Assembly: GCA_023436245.1 (NCBI GenBank)
Contig: JAEZJZ010000001.1
Location: 1 to 18,378, forward strand
Reading direction: 5' to 3'
Length of the DNA: 18,378 nucleotides
Source: Bacillota bacterium
GTDB taxonomy: Bacteria > Bacillota > UBA994 > UBA5500
Part shown: positions 1 to 6,646 of the stretch, one piece after another
How the letters are laid out: each line of letters opens with the position of its first letter
How positions within the stretch are numbered: the stretch's first letter is position 1
Position numbers and translations under genes: made by a program
Notes under the pieces: model-generated
Seen by the model: the letters and a program-made list of their open reading frames with translations, nothing else
Database searches by the model: none
Told to the model about the DNA's origin: nothing

Positions 1-24
1 ACCGCTTGGTGGGGTGCGGGGTTG

Positions 25-81
25 GGCTCGGCAGGCCGACCCGCTACAGAGGACAAATTGAACAGTCTCGCCTGCCGAGCC
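25..81. repeat. inverted repeat with GGCTCGGCAGGC arms
   Basis: GGCTCGGCAGGC at 25-36 is the exact reverse complement of 70-81, with a 33-nt spacer. It lies downstream of the stop codon of the minus-strand MerR-like gene and could act in 3' end formation, but there is no clear T-tract. The 9-mer GGCTCGGCA also forms both halves of the perfect palindrome at 4562-4579, so the arms may belong to a dispersed palindromic repeat family. The rest of 1-112 shows no supportable gene. Confidence 0.6.
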
Positions 82-97
82 GCCCACAGCGGGCAAG

Positions 98-112
98 CGA
101 ACGTCTCGTTCG
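98..112. repeat. short hairpin CGAACG/CGTTCG abutting the stop codon
   Basis: CGAACG at 98-103 and CGTTCG at 107-112 form a perfect 6-bp stem with a 3-nt loop directly after the stop of the minus-strand gene. It could be a short transcript-end hairpin. It also resembles the GAACGTTC sites found inside and upstream of that gene, so it may be another binding site. There is no T-run to support a classic terminator. Confidence 0.4.
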
Positions 113-1021
113 TTACGCCCTCGGTCGGCCGAAAGGTGATAGCAGCCACACTCTGCGCAGCCAGCCGCCAGGCTTGCTCGGTTGGGAGTGCAGGTCTTTG
201 ACCCACTTGACCATTAGCTTGTCGCGCTCAAGCAAATCGGCTGCCAGGTCGGCATGATACTGATCGCGCTCGTGCACCAGGGCGGCCTGGATGTCGAGGA
301 TGCTTTGCACCCTCTCCTCGAGAGCAGCGATTTGTCCTTGTTGTTTGGCAATCAGAGAGGCGAGCTCTGTCAGGTGCGCATCTTCAGTGGGAGTGAAGGG
401 AGCAGTCTCTTCCCGCAGGTCTTCCGCCGGCCCATCGCCTGCACACTCTGATGCGAGATAGGAATCAACCGGAAAGGCCGACTCCGTCGCGGCTGCTTCT
501 TCGGCTGAACGCAAGAGCTCACTGTTCATTGAACGTTCAATGAGACGTTCAATGGGCGCGTTGTCCGATTGCTTCGTTGGCCGGAACTCGATCAGGCTGG
601 CATCCGGCGGGGCCGTTTCCTCGGCTTGTTCCGCCTCAACCAGAGGAACGTCGGCGAGCGGGCTTGCTTCTGGCGGAAGGGATGTGGCTTCACCTGCCTG
701 ACACGCATCCTTCTTGTGCATTGAACGTTCAACATAGGGTTCGATGGGAGTCTCTGGGCGTTCAACCGGCGGGTTGGGGACGTTACTCTGAAAGCGTTGG
801 ATGAGCAGCTCTCGAATTTCCTCCATCGGCAGGCGCTGTGACTTCAGCTCCGAGATCATTTCTGCCACCACCAGAGACTCGGGGTAGTAGCGGCGGGTCA
901 GCCCTTCCTCCCCGTTGTGGGAGAAGAACTCCGGAAACTGATCCACGTATCCGGATACTGTGGAAAAGGCTTTGCCTATGTGCTTGGCAATGTCTCTCTG
1001 GCTCAGCAGTTGGCCGGGCAT
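113..1021 (-). CDS. MerR-like HTH / coiled-coil DNA-binding protein
   Basis: The product is about 302 residues. The start is the ATG at 1021, because AGGAGG sits 7 nt upstream; an in-frame ATG 7 codons earlier has no comparable site. Residues about 5-80 look like a MerR-type winged helix-turn-helix (LSQRDIAKHIGKAFSTVSGY, then a RRYYPES wing-like segment and an EEIRELLIQRF helix). Residues about 85-210 are acidic, proline/alanine-rich and low in complexity. A coiled coil follows at about 215-275, then a basic, Trp-containing tail (GGWLRRVWLL). DNA-binding head, linker, coiled coil and Trp/Arg tail recall chromosome- or plasmid-associated factors such as RacA, but I cannot assign a family. The motif (I/V)ERSM occurs twice and is encoded by the same TTGAACGTTCAA palindrome found in its leader. 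No partition ATPase is adjacent. The DNA-binding role is inferred from the fold only. Confidence 0.75.
   Translation of the reverse strand: MPGQLLSQRDIAKHIGKAFSTVSGYVDQFPEFFSHNGEEGLTRRYYPESLVVAEMISELKSQRLPMEEIRELLIQRFQSNVPNPPVERPETPIEPYVERSMHKKDACQAGEATSLPPEASPLADVPLVEAEQAEETAPPDASLIEFRPTKQSDNAPIERLIERSMNSELLRSAEEAAATESAFPVDSYLASECAGDGPAEDLREETAPFTPTEDAHLTELASLIAKQQGQIAALEERVQSILDIQAALVHERDQYHADLAADLLERDKLMVKWVKDLHSQPSKPGGWLRRVWLLSPFGRPRA
524..554. repeat. GTTCA/TGAAC palindrome cluster inside the MerR-like gene
   Basis: GTTCATTGAAC (524-534) overlaps TTGAACGTTCAA (529-540), and a further half site GACGTTCAATG lies at 544-554. The same elements recur at 721-732 and in the 5' leader at 1037-1064. 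Recurrence in both coding and non-coding DNA suggests a protein-binding site rather than a coincidence of codon use. Confidence 0.65.
721..766. repeat. second TTGAACGTTCAA site inside the MerR-like gene
   Basis: A perfect 12-bp palindrome TTGAACGTTCAA lies at 721-732, with a half site CGTTCAAC at 759-766. It is identical to the site at 529-540 and is read in the same codon phase, giving VERSM here and IERSM there. Confidence 0.65.
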
Positions 1022-1036
1022 ACACTCGCCTCCTAT

Positions 1037-1064
1037 GTTCAATGAACGTCTTCTGAATGTTCAA
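1037..1064 (-). promoter_or_regulatory. probable operator region of the MerR-like gene
   Basis: Directly upstream of the AGGAGG site of the MerR-like gene lie GTTCAATGAAC (1037-1047, palindromic around one central base) and TGAATGTTCAA (1054-1064). The first is the reverse complement of the in-gene site at 524-534. This position suits autoregulation by the encoded DNA-binding protein. No convincing -35/-10 pair could be placed, so the promoter itself is not called. Confidence 0.45.
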
Positions 1065-1328
1065 TTCGCCAAGAAAGGCAGAAGCCCTGCTCACTATCTC
1101 TGTCTGTTTTGGGGCGATTAGCTGCCATGTTGTGGCAGGCGGGGAGAAGCCGTCGGGGTGTCTAGCCAGGTGACAGGGCTCGAACGTGAGCGCAGGCTCT
1201 GCGGGGCCACAGTAGGTTCGGTATGATGTTCGGCCGAGTGCGGATATTGACAGTTAACCACTGGCACGGATTGGGCCGTGAGGAGTCTAAATGACAGCTA
1301 GGTGCTGTCAAGGGAAGGGGGCGTAACC
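1065..1328. other. divergent intergenic region
   Basis: This is the spacer between the minus-strand MerR-like gene and the plus-strand NuoB-like gene. It must hold promoters for both directions, but I see no good sigma-A pair: a TTGACA at 1247-1252 has no -10 at the right distance. The only clear structure is a hairpin at 1292-1310 next to the ribosome binding site. No RNA gene or further small gene is supportable. Confidence 0.5.
1292..1310 (+). promoter_or_regulatory. hairpin abutting the RBS of the NuoB-like gene
   Basis: TGACAGC (1292-1298) and GCTGTCA (1304-1310) form a perfect 7-bp stem with a 5-nt loop, immediately followed by the AGGGAAGGGGG ribosome binding site (1311-1321). An upstream TTGACAG at 1247-1253 could pair with CTGTCAA at 1305-1311 instead, giving an alternative fold. 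This suggests possible translational control or an operator palindrome, on structure alone. Confidence 0.35.
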
Positions 1329-1667
1329 ATGAGTCGCTTGCGGGTGGCGTTGCTCGCTTCTGAGGAGTGCGGGGCATGTGGTCAGGCACTGCTGCTATTG
1401 GCAGCGCAGCTATCTGACGTGGAGCTCGTCGCCTGGCCGCCAACTGCCCCAGTACACCTGCTCTTTCTGGCCGGAAAAGTGACGGCTCTCACAGCCGGGG
1501 ATCTCTGTGACATCAGTCAGTATGCGTGGAAGGCGGTGGCTTTGGGAAGCTGCGCCACCGTCAGCCTCCCCCGGGATTTGCACCTCGCCACAGTACCTGG
1601 CTGTCCACCGGAGCCATCTATTATTATGGAAGCGATTATCCGCCTGTTCACGCCGGACAGGAATTAG
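1329..1667 (+). CDS. orphan NuoB / hydrogenase small-subunit-like Fe-S protein
   Basis: The product is 112 residues, starting at the ATG at 1329 behind AGGGAAGGGGG; a GTG at 1302 is in frame but lies upstream of that site. The pattern is that of the NADH:ubiquinone oxidoreductase 20-kDa subunit (NuoB/PSST) and [NiFe]-hydrogenase small subunits: ECGAC (Cys14, Cys17), a GKVT segment where the family has GPVT, GSCA (Cys75) and VPGCPPEP (Cys92), followed by a helix like the family's IIMEAI end. These four cysteines match the ligands of the proximal [4Fe-4S] cluster (N2 in complex I). At 112 residues it is shorter than NuoB (about 160-220) and no other complex I or hydrogenase subunit is near. It is 46 nt upstream of the M48 peptidase gene and probably cotranscribed. 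Electron transfer is inferred; the partner is unknown. Confidence 0.75.
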   Translation: MSRLRVALLASEECGACGQALLLLAAQLSDVELVAWPPTAPVHLLFLAGKVTALTAGDLCDISQYAWKAVALGSCATVSLPRDLHLATVPGCPPEPSIIMEAIIRLFTPDRN

Positions 1668-1713
1668 GCGGGCGGTCGGTGAATAGAACAGCATCGCTCA
1701 CCGGAGGTGTGAT

Positions 1714-3360
1714 ATGCGTAAAATAGCTGGCCAATTGCTGGCGGTACTGGCGCTCGTAGTCTGCCTCGTCCTGCCCGCCTCTCTGGCACAGGCTGCAGAT
1801 GGTGCTGACATTGAGCTCGTCATCGACTACCTTAACCGTCATCAGGTGACGCTGATTATCCCTGCGGGTTTCTCCCCAGATGCCCTCCGGGAGCACGTCG
1901 GCAGCATCATCGCCTCCCCGCTGATCTTGCAGAATGACTGGGATGCAGAGGACGGCATGCACATTTGGCTCTATGATGCACCGGAGCTGGTTACCGGCGC
2001 CGGGCTGCAGAAGGCGGAGCTATGGGATTGCAGCCAGTTGGCGGCTACCGCCGCCGCTAGCGGCTTGTCCGGTGGAGTTAATCTCTTCCTGGTGGTCAAT
2101 CAGCCGGCAGGCGCGATGAGTTATGACGTCTACGTCAGCGATCAAGGTACCGATCTGTCACCGGTGGCTGCAGACGAAATGGAGATCTGGTGGGGCTTTG
2201 GACTGCAGCCCGACGGGCCTGCACCTATTCTTAGCCTGTTGATTTGGCTCCGGCCCCTGGTCAACTTGATTACGCTAGCCCCGCTCTGGATTCCCTTCAT
2301 AATCTGTTGTTCACTTATTGCTTTCCAGCGGAGATTAGGTCTGGGCGCCTTCCATCATCTGCAGCTGATAGTTTCCTGGGTGGTGATTTCGCTCAGTGTT
2401 CTGCTGGCTTTTCTGTTGCAGTGGCAGGGCGTGTTGGCCTTTCTGTTGGGCGGCAGCACGGGCGTACCCGGTCTGGTCAGTTTGCTCCTGACGGCTTTCA
2501 TTCCATTCGCATGGTCTGCCCTGCTCCTACGCTTGCCGTGGCACCGCCGCCTCGTCCAGGAGCGACAGCAGAGATGGACACTGAGGCTCTATCTCGCTGA
2601 CAGTTGGCGCTTGATCGTGGGTTCTTTGGCTATCGGCTTGATGACCCTCGCTTGGTTTGCCGTTGTAGAATCGTGGGCGCACATCGGCCTGTGGCTTGCT
2701 ATCCTGGGCGGGCTACTGTTGATGATGATTCTGGTCGGTATATTGATTGAAGGGGGAATGGTGCTGCGGTTTGGCAGGCGTCCCGCCATGGACTTCGGGG
2801 CAGAGGCGATGATTCGCTCTCTCTCGGCTCGGCTGCGCATCGACCCGCCAGCGCTGCACTTCATCCCGGTGGACAAGCTGCCTCAGGCCAACGCTTTCGC
2901 AGCCGGTCTGCTCTTCCCGCGAGTCTACGTAACGCGATTACTCTGGGACAGCTTGAATCAGGGCGAACAGCAGTTCATTCTTGCTCACGAGCTGGCGCAT
3001 GTCCAGCGACGTGACACGCTGCGCCTGTTCGCGTTGTTCCTGCTCCCAGTTTGGCTGCTGGCTAGCAGCTTGATCCTGCTGCTCTTTGTGGACGACAACT
3101 GGGCACTGGGGGCCGCAGGCGGTCTGTTGCTTGCGGCTGTGGCCGTCACCCTAGGAGTGACCATGCCGATTCGTCGCAGCCTGGAGTCGAAGGCAGATGT
3201 GCTTGCTTTACGGGCAACCGGTGATCCGCTGGCTGCTGAAGCGGCTCTGCGCCATATGCATGCTGAAGGTCAGCCCGACAGGCGGCGGCGCAGACCGGCG
3301 ACCCACCCCAATCTTGCCTCTCGTCTGGAGCGATTGCGGAAGGCGAAGGGAGGAGACTGA
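1714..3360 (+). CDS. membrane M48-family metallopeptidase with extracytoplasmic N-terminal domain
   Basis: The product is 548 residues; its ATG follows GGAGGTG closely. Residues 1-28 form a signal peptide or first anchor (hydrophobic core ending ASLAQAADG). Residues about 29-175 form an unrecognised, probably extracytoplasmic domain. Several hydrophobic helices follow between about 180 and 350. The catalytic zinc site is HELAH (His425, Glu426, His429) with the distal ligand in ESKAD (Glu491), the M48 (HtpX/Ste24/Oma1) arrangement. Two more hydrophobic stretches lie between these motifs, and the C-terminus is strongly basic. M48 proteases cleave membrane or misfolded proteins at the membrane; the substrate here is unknown. 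The stop codon directly abuts the ATG of the glycerate kinase gene, so the two are translationally linked. The N-terminal domain is longer than in HtpX, so htpX is not used as a name. Confidence 0.85.
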   Translation: MRKIAGQLLAVLALVVCLVLPASLAQAADGADIELVIDYLNRHQVTLIIPAGFSPDALREHVGSIIASPLILQNDWDAEDGMHIWLYDAPELVTGAGLQKAELWDCSQLAATAAASGLSGGVNLFLVVNQPAGAMSYDVYVSDQGTDLSPVAADEMEIWWGFGLQPDGPAPILSLLIWLRPLVNLITLAPLWIPFIICCSLIAFQRRLGLGAFHHLQLIVSWVVISLSVLLAFLLQWQGVLAFLLGGSTGVPGLVSLLLTAFIPFAWSALLLRLPWHRRLVQERQQRWTLRLYLADSWRLIVGSLAIGLMTLAWFAVVESWAHIGLWLAILGGLLLMMILVGILIEGGMVLRFGRRPAMDFGAEAMIRSLSARLRIDPPALHFIPVDKLPQANAFAAGLLFPRVYVTRLLWDSLNQGEQQFILAHELAHVQRRDTLRLFALFLLPVWLLASSLILLLFVDDNWALGAAGGLLLAAVAVTLGVTMPIRRSLESKADVLALRATGDPLAAEAALRHMHAEGQPDRRRRRPATHPNLASRLERLRKAKGGD

Positions 3361-4497
3361 ATGACACGTGTTCTGGTTGCACCTGACTCCTTTAAAGGAA
3401 GCTTGTCTGCTCTGCGGGCAGCAGAAGCCATCGCCAAAGGTGTATCGCGCGCCTGTCCTGACTGCCAGGTGACCATGCTGCCTATTGCCGACGGCGGTGA
3501 GGGAACACTGGATGCTTTGCTGTCCGGCGCTGGCGGTCGCAGTTTGTCGGTGCCGGTGCGCGGCCCATTGGGCGAAGAGGTAGACGCGCAACTGGGCGTG
3601 CTTCCCGAGGGGGTAGCTGTGGTCGAGATGGCTCAGGCCTCCGGGCTGACTCTCATTGCCTCGGAGCGACGCAATCCGCTGTTGGCCTCGAGCTTCGGCA
3701 CTGGGCAGTTGATCCGGGCAGCGCTGGACCAGAACTGCCGTCAGCTGGTGATCACCATCGGGGGAACTGCCACAGTAGACGGCGGCACCGGCCTGCTGGC
3801 TGCGCTCGGCGCACGATTCATTGATGCTGACGGTCAGGAGCTGCCACCGATTGGCAGCAGTCTGCCGCAGATAGCCGCTGTTGACCTCAGCCTGCTTGAC
3901 CCCCGGCTGGAATCCTGCAATATCCGCGTGGCCAGTGACGTGACCAACCCGCTTTACGGCCCCGAGGGTGCAGCTGCCGTCTTTGGGCCCCAGAAGGGAG
4001 CGACCGCAGAGATGGTTCGTTACCTGGATGGCGGATTGCGGCGGTTGGCCGAAGTGACAGCGAAGGCCACCGGCCGGGACGTGAGCGAGCTTTCCGGAGG
4101 AGGAGCTGCCGGTGGAGTCGGGGCCGCCCTGGTCGCCTACTTGGGAGGACAGATGCAGTCGGGAGTGCAAGTGGTGCTGGACACCCTGCAGGCCGATCGT
4201 CACTTGCGACTTGCGGATCTGGTGATCACCGGCGAAGGGCGGATGGATGCCCAGACGGCTCACGGCAAAGCCCCAGTCGGCATCGCGTTGCGCGGACGGC
4301 AACATGGCTGCCGCACGATCGCACTGGTCGGGAGTGTGCTGCCGGGCTACGAAGCAGTCTACAGTCAGGGAATATCGGCAATCTTTCCGATTGTCAATCG
4401 TCCGCTTGCGCTGAGCGAAGCGATGAACGAGGCGGCAGAGCTGCTGTCAGATGCAGCCGCGCGGGCAATGCATGCCTGGCAGGCATTCCGCAACTAA
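3361..4497 (+). CDS. glxK: glycerate 2-kinase (class II, GarK/GlxK family)
   Basis: The product is 378 residues, the usual size of the family. It phosphorylates D-glycerate with ATP, producing 2-phosphoglycerate in the characterised GarK/GlxK members, and feeds glyoxylate, serine or sugar-acid carbon into lower glycolysis in the cytoplasm. The N-terminal signature APDSFKGSLSA (residues 8-18) and IADGGEGT (42-49) are intact, as are GGTATVDGGTGLLAALG, the SDVTNPLYG segment and the late VITGEGRMDAQT motif. The ATG begins at the base after the M48 stop codon, with GGGAGGAG lying in the end of that gene. This indicates one transcript, although no functional link between the two is obvious. A hairpin with a short T-tail at 4588-4610 probably ends the transcript. 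Confidence 0.95.
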   Translation: MTRVLVAPDSFKGSLSALRAAEAIAKGVSRACPDCQVTMLPIADGGEGTLDALLSGAGGRSLSVPVRGPLGEEVDAQLGVLPEGVAVVEMAQASGLTLIASERRNPLLASSFGTGQLIRAALDQNCRQLVITIGGTATVDGGTGLLAALGARFIDADGQELPPIGSSLPQIAAVDLSLLDPRLESCNIRVASDVTNPLYGPEGAAAVFGPQKGATAEMVRYLDGGLRRLAEVTAKATGRDVSELSGGGAAGGVGAALVAYLGGQMQSGVQVVLDTLQADRHLRLADLVITGEGRMDAQTAHGKAPVGIALRGRQHGCRTIALVGSVLPGYEAVYSQGISAIFPIVNRPLALSEAMNEAAELLSDAAARAMHAWQAFRN

Positions 4498-4553
4498 CTC
4501 TGCCAGCCCCGAGACCGCAATCAGGTGCTAAGCTACCGCCCAACAACATGTCC

Positions 4554-4579
4554 CTCGTAGAGGCTCGGCATGCCGAGCC
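4554..4579. repeat. intergenic palindromic repeat (CTCGTAGRGG family), copy 1
   Basis: CTCGTAGAGG (4554-4563) runs into the perfect 18-bp palindrome GGCTCGGCATGCCGAGCC (4562-4579). The same 10-mer with one change, CTCGTAGGGG, precedes another palindrome at 6354-6380 on the other side of the M20 gene. GGCTCGGCA also occurs in the inverted repeat at 25-81. It looks like a dispersed REP/BIME-like intergenic element. Confidence 0.55.
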
Positions 4580-4587
4580 GATCCCTG

Positions 4588-4610
4588 CCCCGCAGCATGC
4601 TGCGGGGTTT
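4588..4610 (+). terminator. probable terminator after glycerate kinase
   Basis: The perfect palindrome CCCCGCAGCATGCTGCGGGG (4588-4607) is followed by TTT. The T-tract is short, so termination may be partial, or this may be part of the neighbouring palindromic repeat. Confidence 0.5.
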
Positions 4611-4699
4611 ACGGTAAGGGAGAAAACCACTTTCTAAACGCTCTCGCATGCTGCTGGCGCTACGGTGGGGAAATAGCGACTCTCTGAACGCTCTCGCAT
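4610..4699. repeat. imperfect tandem repeat, 51-nt period
   Basis: Unit 1 (4610-4649) and unit 2 (4661-4699) both begin TACGGT and both end AACGCTCTCGCAT, with a divergent middle and one base of length difference. They lie in the leader of the M20 amidohydrolase gene. Function is unknown; a regulatory repeat or a relic of local duplication are both possible. Confidence 0.6.
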
Positions 4700-4802
4700 A
4701 TCCACTGAGACTTGACTCCCTACTGACGGCCTCTCAAGCAGGAGTTGATCTGTTGGCCAACGAAAGTATTCAGTGACACGAACTAAAAGGAGGTCGAGCT
4801 CA

Positions 4803-6224
4803 GTGGCAAAAGCAACAGTACAGAACTGGGTAGATCAGAATAGCGCCCAGTTGGTTACGTTGAGCGACAAGATTTGGGAACTGGCCGAAGTTGGACTGCA
4901 GGAACACCAATCAGCGGCAGCCTTGATTGCCATGGCTAAAGCCAATGGTTTCACAGTGCAAGAGGGCGTGGCTGGAATGCCGAGCGCCTTCGTGGCCAGC
5001 TATGGCAGTGGGCATCCGGTGATTGCTATCTTGGGCGAGTACGACGCTCTGCCTGGCGTCTCCCAGAAGGTGCACTATGTCAAGGAGTCGCTGAAAGCGG
5101 GGGCCGCCGGACACGGATGCGGTCACAACCTGCTCGGCGTCGGCGCTCTCGGCGGGGCAATCGCCGTCAAGGAAGCGATGGTGCAACATCGGCTGCAGGG
5201 CACAGTGCGCTACTACGGTTGCCCGGCTGAAGAGACCCTGGTCGGCAAGGTCTTCATGGTGCGCGATGGACTGTTCGACGATGTAGATATCTCCCTCACC
5301 TGGCATCCAGGCTCCAACACTGCGCTCTGGGCTTCCAGCTCACTGGCCATGAACTCCGCCAAGTTCACGTTCCACGGACGCACCTCCCATGCTGCTGGCG
5401 ACCCGGAAAACGGACGCAGCGCTTTGGACGCCGTGGAGCTGATGAACGTGGCCGCCAACTACCTGCGAGAGCACGTTTCCACTGAGGCGCGCATGCACTA
5501 CGTGATCACCAATGGCGGAGGCGAGCCGAACGTGGTTCCTGCAACGGCCCAGGTCTGGTACTATGTCCGCGCCCCGAAGCGCGCCCAGGTTGAGGAGATC
5601 TATGCCAGGCTGCAGAAGATCGCCGAGGGCGCAGCCCTGATGACGGAGACGAACTTCGACGTGCAGTTCCTGAGCGGTTGCTCGGACACCATCCATAACG
5701 ATGTGGTTGGTGATGTCATTCTTGAGGCAATGCAGGCCGTGGGGGCGCCGAAGTTTGATCAGGCTGACCGCGACTTCGCTGCCAATCTGGCCAAGAGCTA
5801 TCCCCCTGGACACTACGACAAGGCAATTGCACACATGCAAGAGCGCCTGGGAGTCGACCTGAGTGGCAAGTACTTGATGGACGTGGTCTCTGACGCCAAC
5901 GACAAGGGCAAGGTAGGCGCCGGCTCCACTGACGTGGGCGATGTCAGTTGGGTCACCCCCACTGCCCAGTTCTCCATCGCCACCAACGCCATCGGCACCC
6001 CCGGTCACTCCTGGCAGTACTGCGCTTGCGCCGGCATGGGGATAGGTCACAAGGGTATGCTCGTGGCCGCCAAGGTGCTCGGTCTGTCCGCACTGAAGTT
6101 CCTGCAGCAGCCAGAACTGATTGAGCCAGCCAAGGAAGGTCTGAAGAAGGATACAAACGGCCAGCCCTATGTCAGCCCGCTGCCCGCAGGGCACGAGCCC
6201 CCACTGCATCAACTGGGTCATTAG
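4803..6224 (+). CDS. abgB: M20-family amidohydrolase, AbgB-like
   Basis: The product is 473 residues from the GTG at 4803, chosen because AAAGGAGGT ends 8 nt upstream; another in-frame GTG at 4773 lies before that site. The sequence matches AbgB (p-aminobenzoyl-glutamate hydrolase subunit B, 481 residues in E. coli) along its length: VIAILGEYDALPG, GHGCGHNLLG (Cys106, His108), RYYGCPAEE (Glu143-Glu144), FDDVDISLTWHPGS (His168) and STDVGDVSW. The Cys/His/Glu/His set fits the dinuclear metal site of M20D hydrolases, and HAAGDPENGRSALDAVELM is the dimerisation-domain hallmark. Cytoplasmic hydrolysis of an N-acyl or aminobenzoyl amino acid is expected; the substrate is not determined. There is no abgA or transporter beside it, so it stands alone, and related hydrolases of other acyl amino acids remain possible. 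Confidence 0.9.
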   Translation: MAKATVQNWVDQNSAQLVTLSDKIWELAEVGLQEHQSAAALIAMAKANGFTVQEGVAGMPSAFVASYGSGHPVIAILGEYDALPGVSQKVHYVKESLKAGAAGHGCGHNLLGVGALGGAIAVKEAMVQHRLQGTVRYYGCPAEETLVGKVFMVRDGLFDDVDISLTWHPGSNTALWASSSLAMNSAKFTFHGRTSHAAGDPENGRSALDAVELMNVAANYLREHVSTEARMHYVITNGGGEPNVVPATAQVWYYVRAPKRAQVEEIYARLQKIAEGAALMTETNFDVQFLSGCSDTIHNDVVGDVILEAMQAVGAPKFDQADRDFAANLAKSYPPGHYDKAIAHMQERLGVDLSGKYLMDVVSDANDKGKVGAGSTDVGDVSWVTPTAQFSIATNAIGTPGHSWQYCACAGMGIGHKGMLVAAKVLGLSALKFLQQPELIEPAKEGLKKDTNGQPYVSPLPAGHEPPLHQLGH

Positions 6225-6322
6225 CCACTTCGGGGGCGTTGCAAAAGCCTCCGTCGCGCGGTGCCGCACGCTAAAGAAGCAGCGGCGCGAGCGGCGCAAC
6301 ACTCTGCGTTGCCGGTATGTCG

Positions 6323-6380
6323 CCCCTACGATGGTGCAGGCATGCCTCGGTCACTCGTAGGGGTCGCCTGCATGCGACCC
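6323..6380. repeat. intergenic palindromic repeat (CTCGTAGRGG family), copy 2
   Basis: CCCCTACGA (6323-6331) pairs with TCGTAGGGG (6355-6363). The overlapping hairpin GGGTCGC (6361-6367) / GCGACCC (6374-6380) has a 6-nt loop. The two stems share 6361-6363 and so are partly exclusive. The core CTCGTAGGGG is shared with copy 1 at 4554. Confidence 0.55.
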
Positions 6381-6427
6381 GCTCATGCAACACTGAGCAG
6401 CCCATCGACAGTATTTGCGCATCCAAA

Positions 6428-6461
6428 CGCAAGAGAGACGACAGTCGTCGTCTCTCTTGCG
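6428..6461. terminator. strong 15-bp hairpin, possible terminator
   Basis: CGCAAGAGAGACGAC (6428-6442) is perfectly complementary to 6447-6461 with a 4-nt loop AGTC. The stem is exact, but no T-run follows the plus-strand side. It could end the M20 transcript in a factor-assisted way or serve as an operator or processing site. Confidence 0.4.
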
Positions 6462-6646
6462 CTATTCACGGGGTGCTATTGCAACACCCCCTATTCAGCT
6501 GTCGCCATGGCAACAGCCACCTTCTCATCCCATAATGCGACAAATGCAGAGACCCTTGCTAGAACTTTTCGCGACAAAAAGAGGAGATTTGCCTGAATGT
6601 GCAGAAACCTTGTTAGTTCTCTCGAAAGGCTGAACAAAGGCAGGGG

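Larger units (their letters stand above)
6225..6646. other. 422-nt intergenic region rich in palindromes
   Basis: No gene of normal size is supportable here. From left to right it holds a weak hairpin just after the M20 stop, a palindromic repeat at 6323-6380, a 15-bp hairpin at 6428-6461, a small hairpin GGGGTG/CACCCC at about 6470-6489, and a pair of imperfect direct repeats beginning TGCAGA at 6545 and 6600. A possible 26-codon leader ORF (6597-6677) overlaps the next gene. Confidence 0.55.

Noticed and set aside
1155..1210. A tRNA-like GGGCTCGAAC segment
   Set aside because: It resembles a T-loop but has no matching acceptor, D or anticodon stems.
1247..1252. TTGACA upstream of the NuoB-like gene as a promoter
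   Set aside because: The sequence 16-18 nt downstream has no -10-like hexamer.
3208..4305. A long open frame (365 codons) on the minus strand over the glycerate kinase gene
   Set aside because: It lies antisense to a clear GlxK gene, has low-complexity His/Gln-rich content and no family motif or good ribosome binding site; it is a shadow of the GC-rich codon pattern.
4610..4699. Two-unit repeat as a CRISPR remnant
   Set aside because: Only two imperfect units with a variable centre inside the unit and no cas genes; it does not have repeat-spacer structure.
5340..6302. A 320-codon minus-strand frame over the AbgB-like gene
   Set aside because: Antisense to a conserved gene, rich in His, Leu and Val in a pattern typical of reversed codons, with no recognisable domain.
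6261..6596. Overlapping plus-strand frames in the 6225-6646 gap
   Set aside because: They run through hairpins and palindromic repeats, lack ribosome binding sites and encode no plausible protein.
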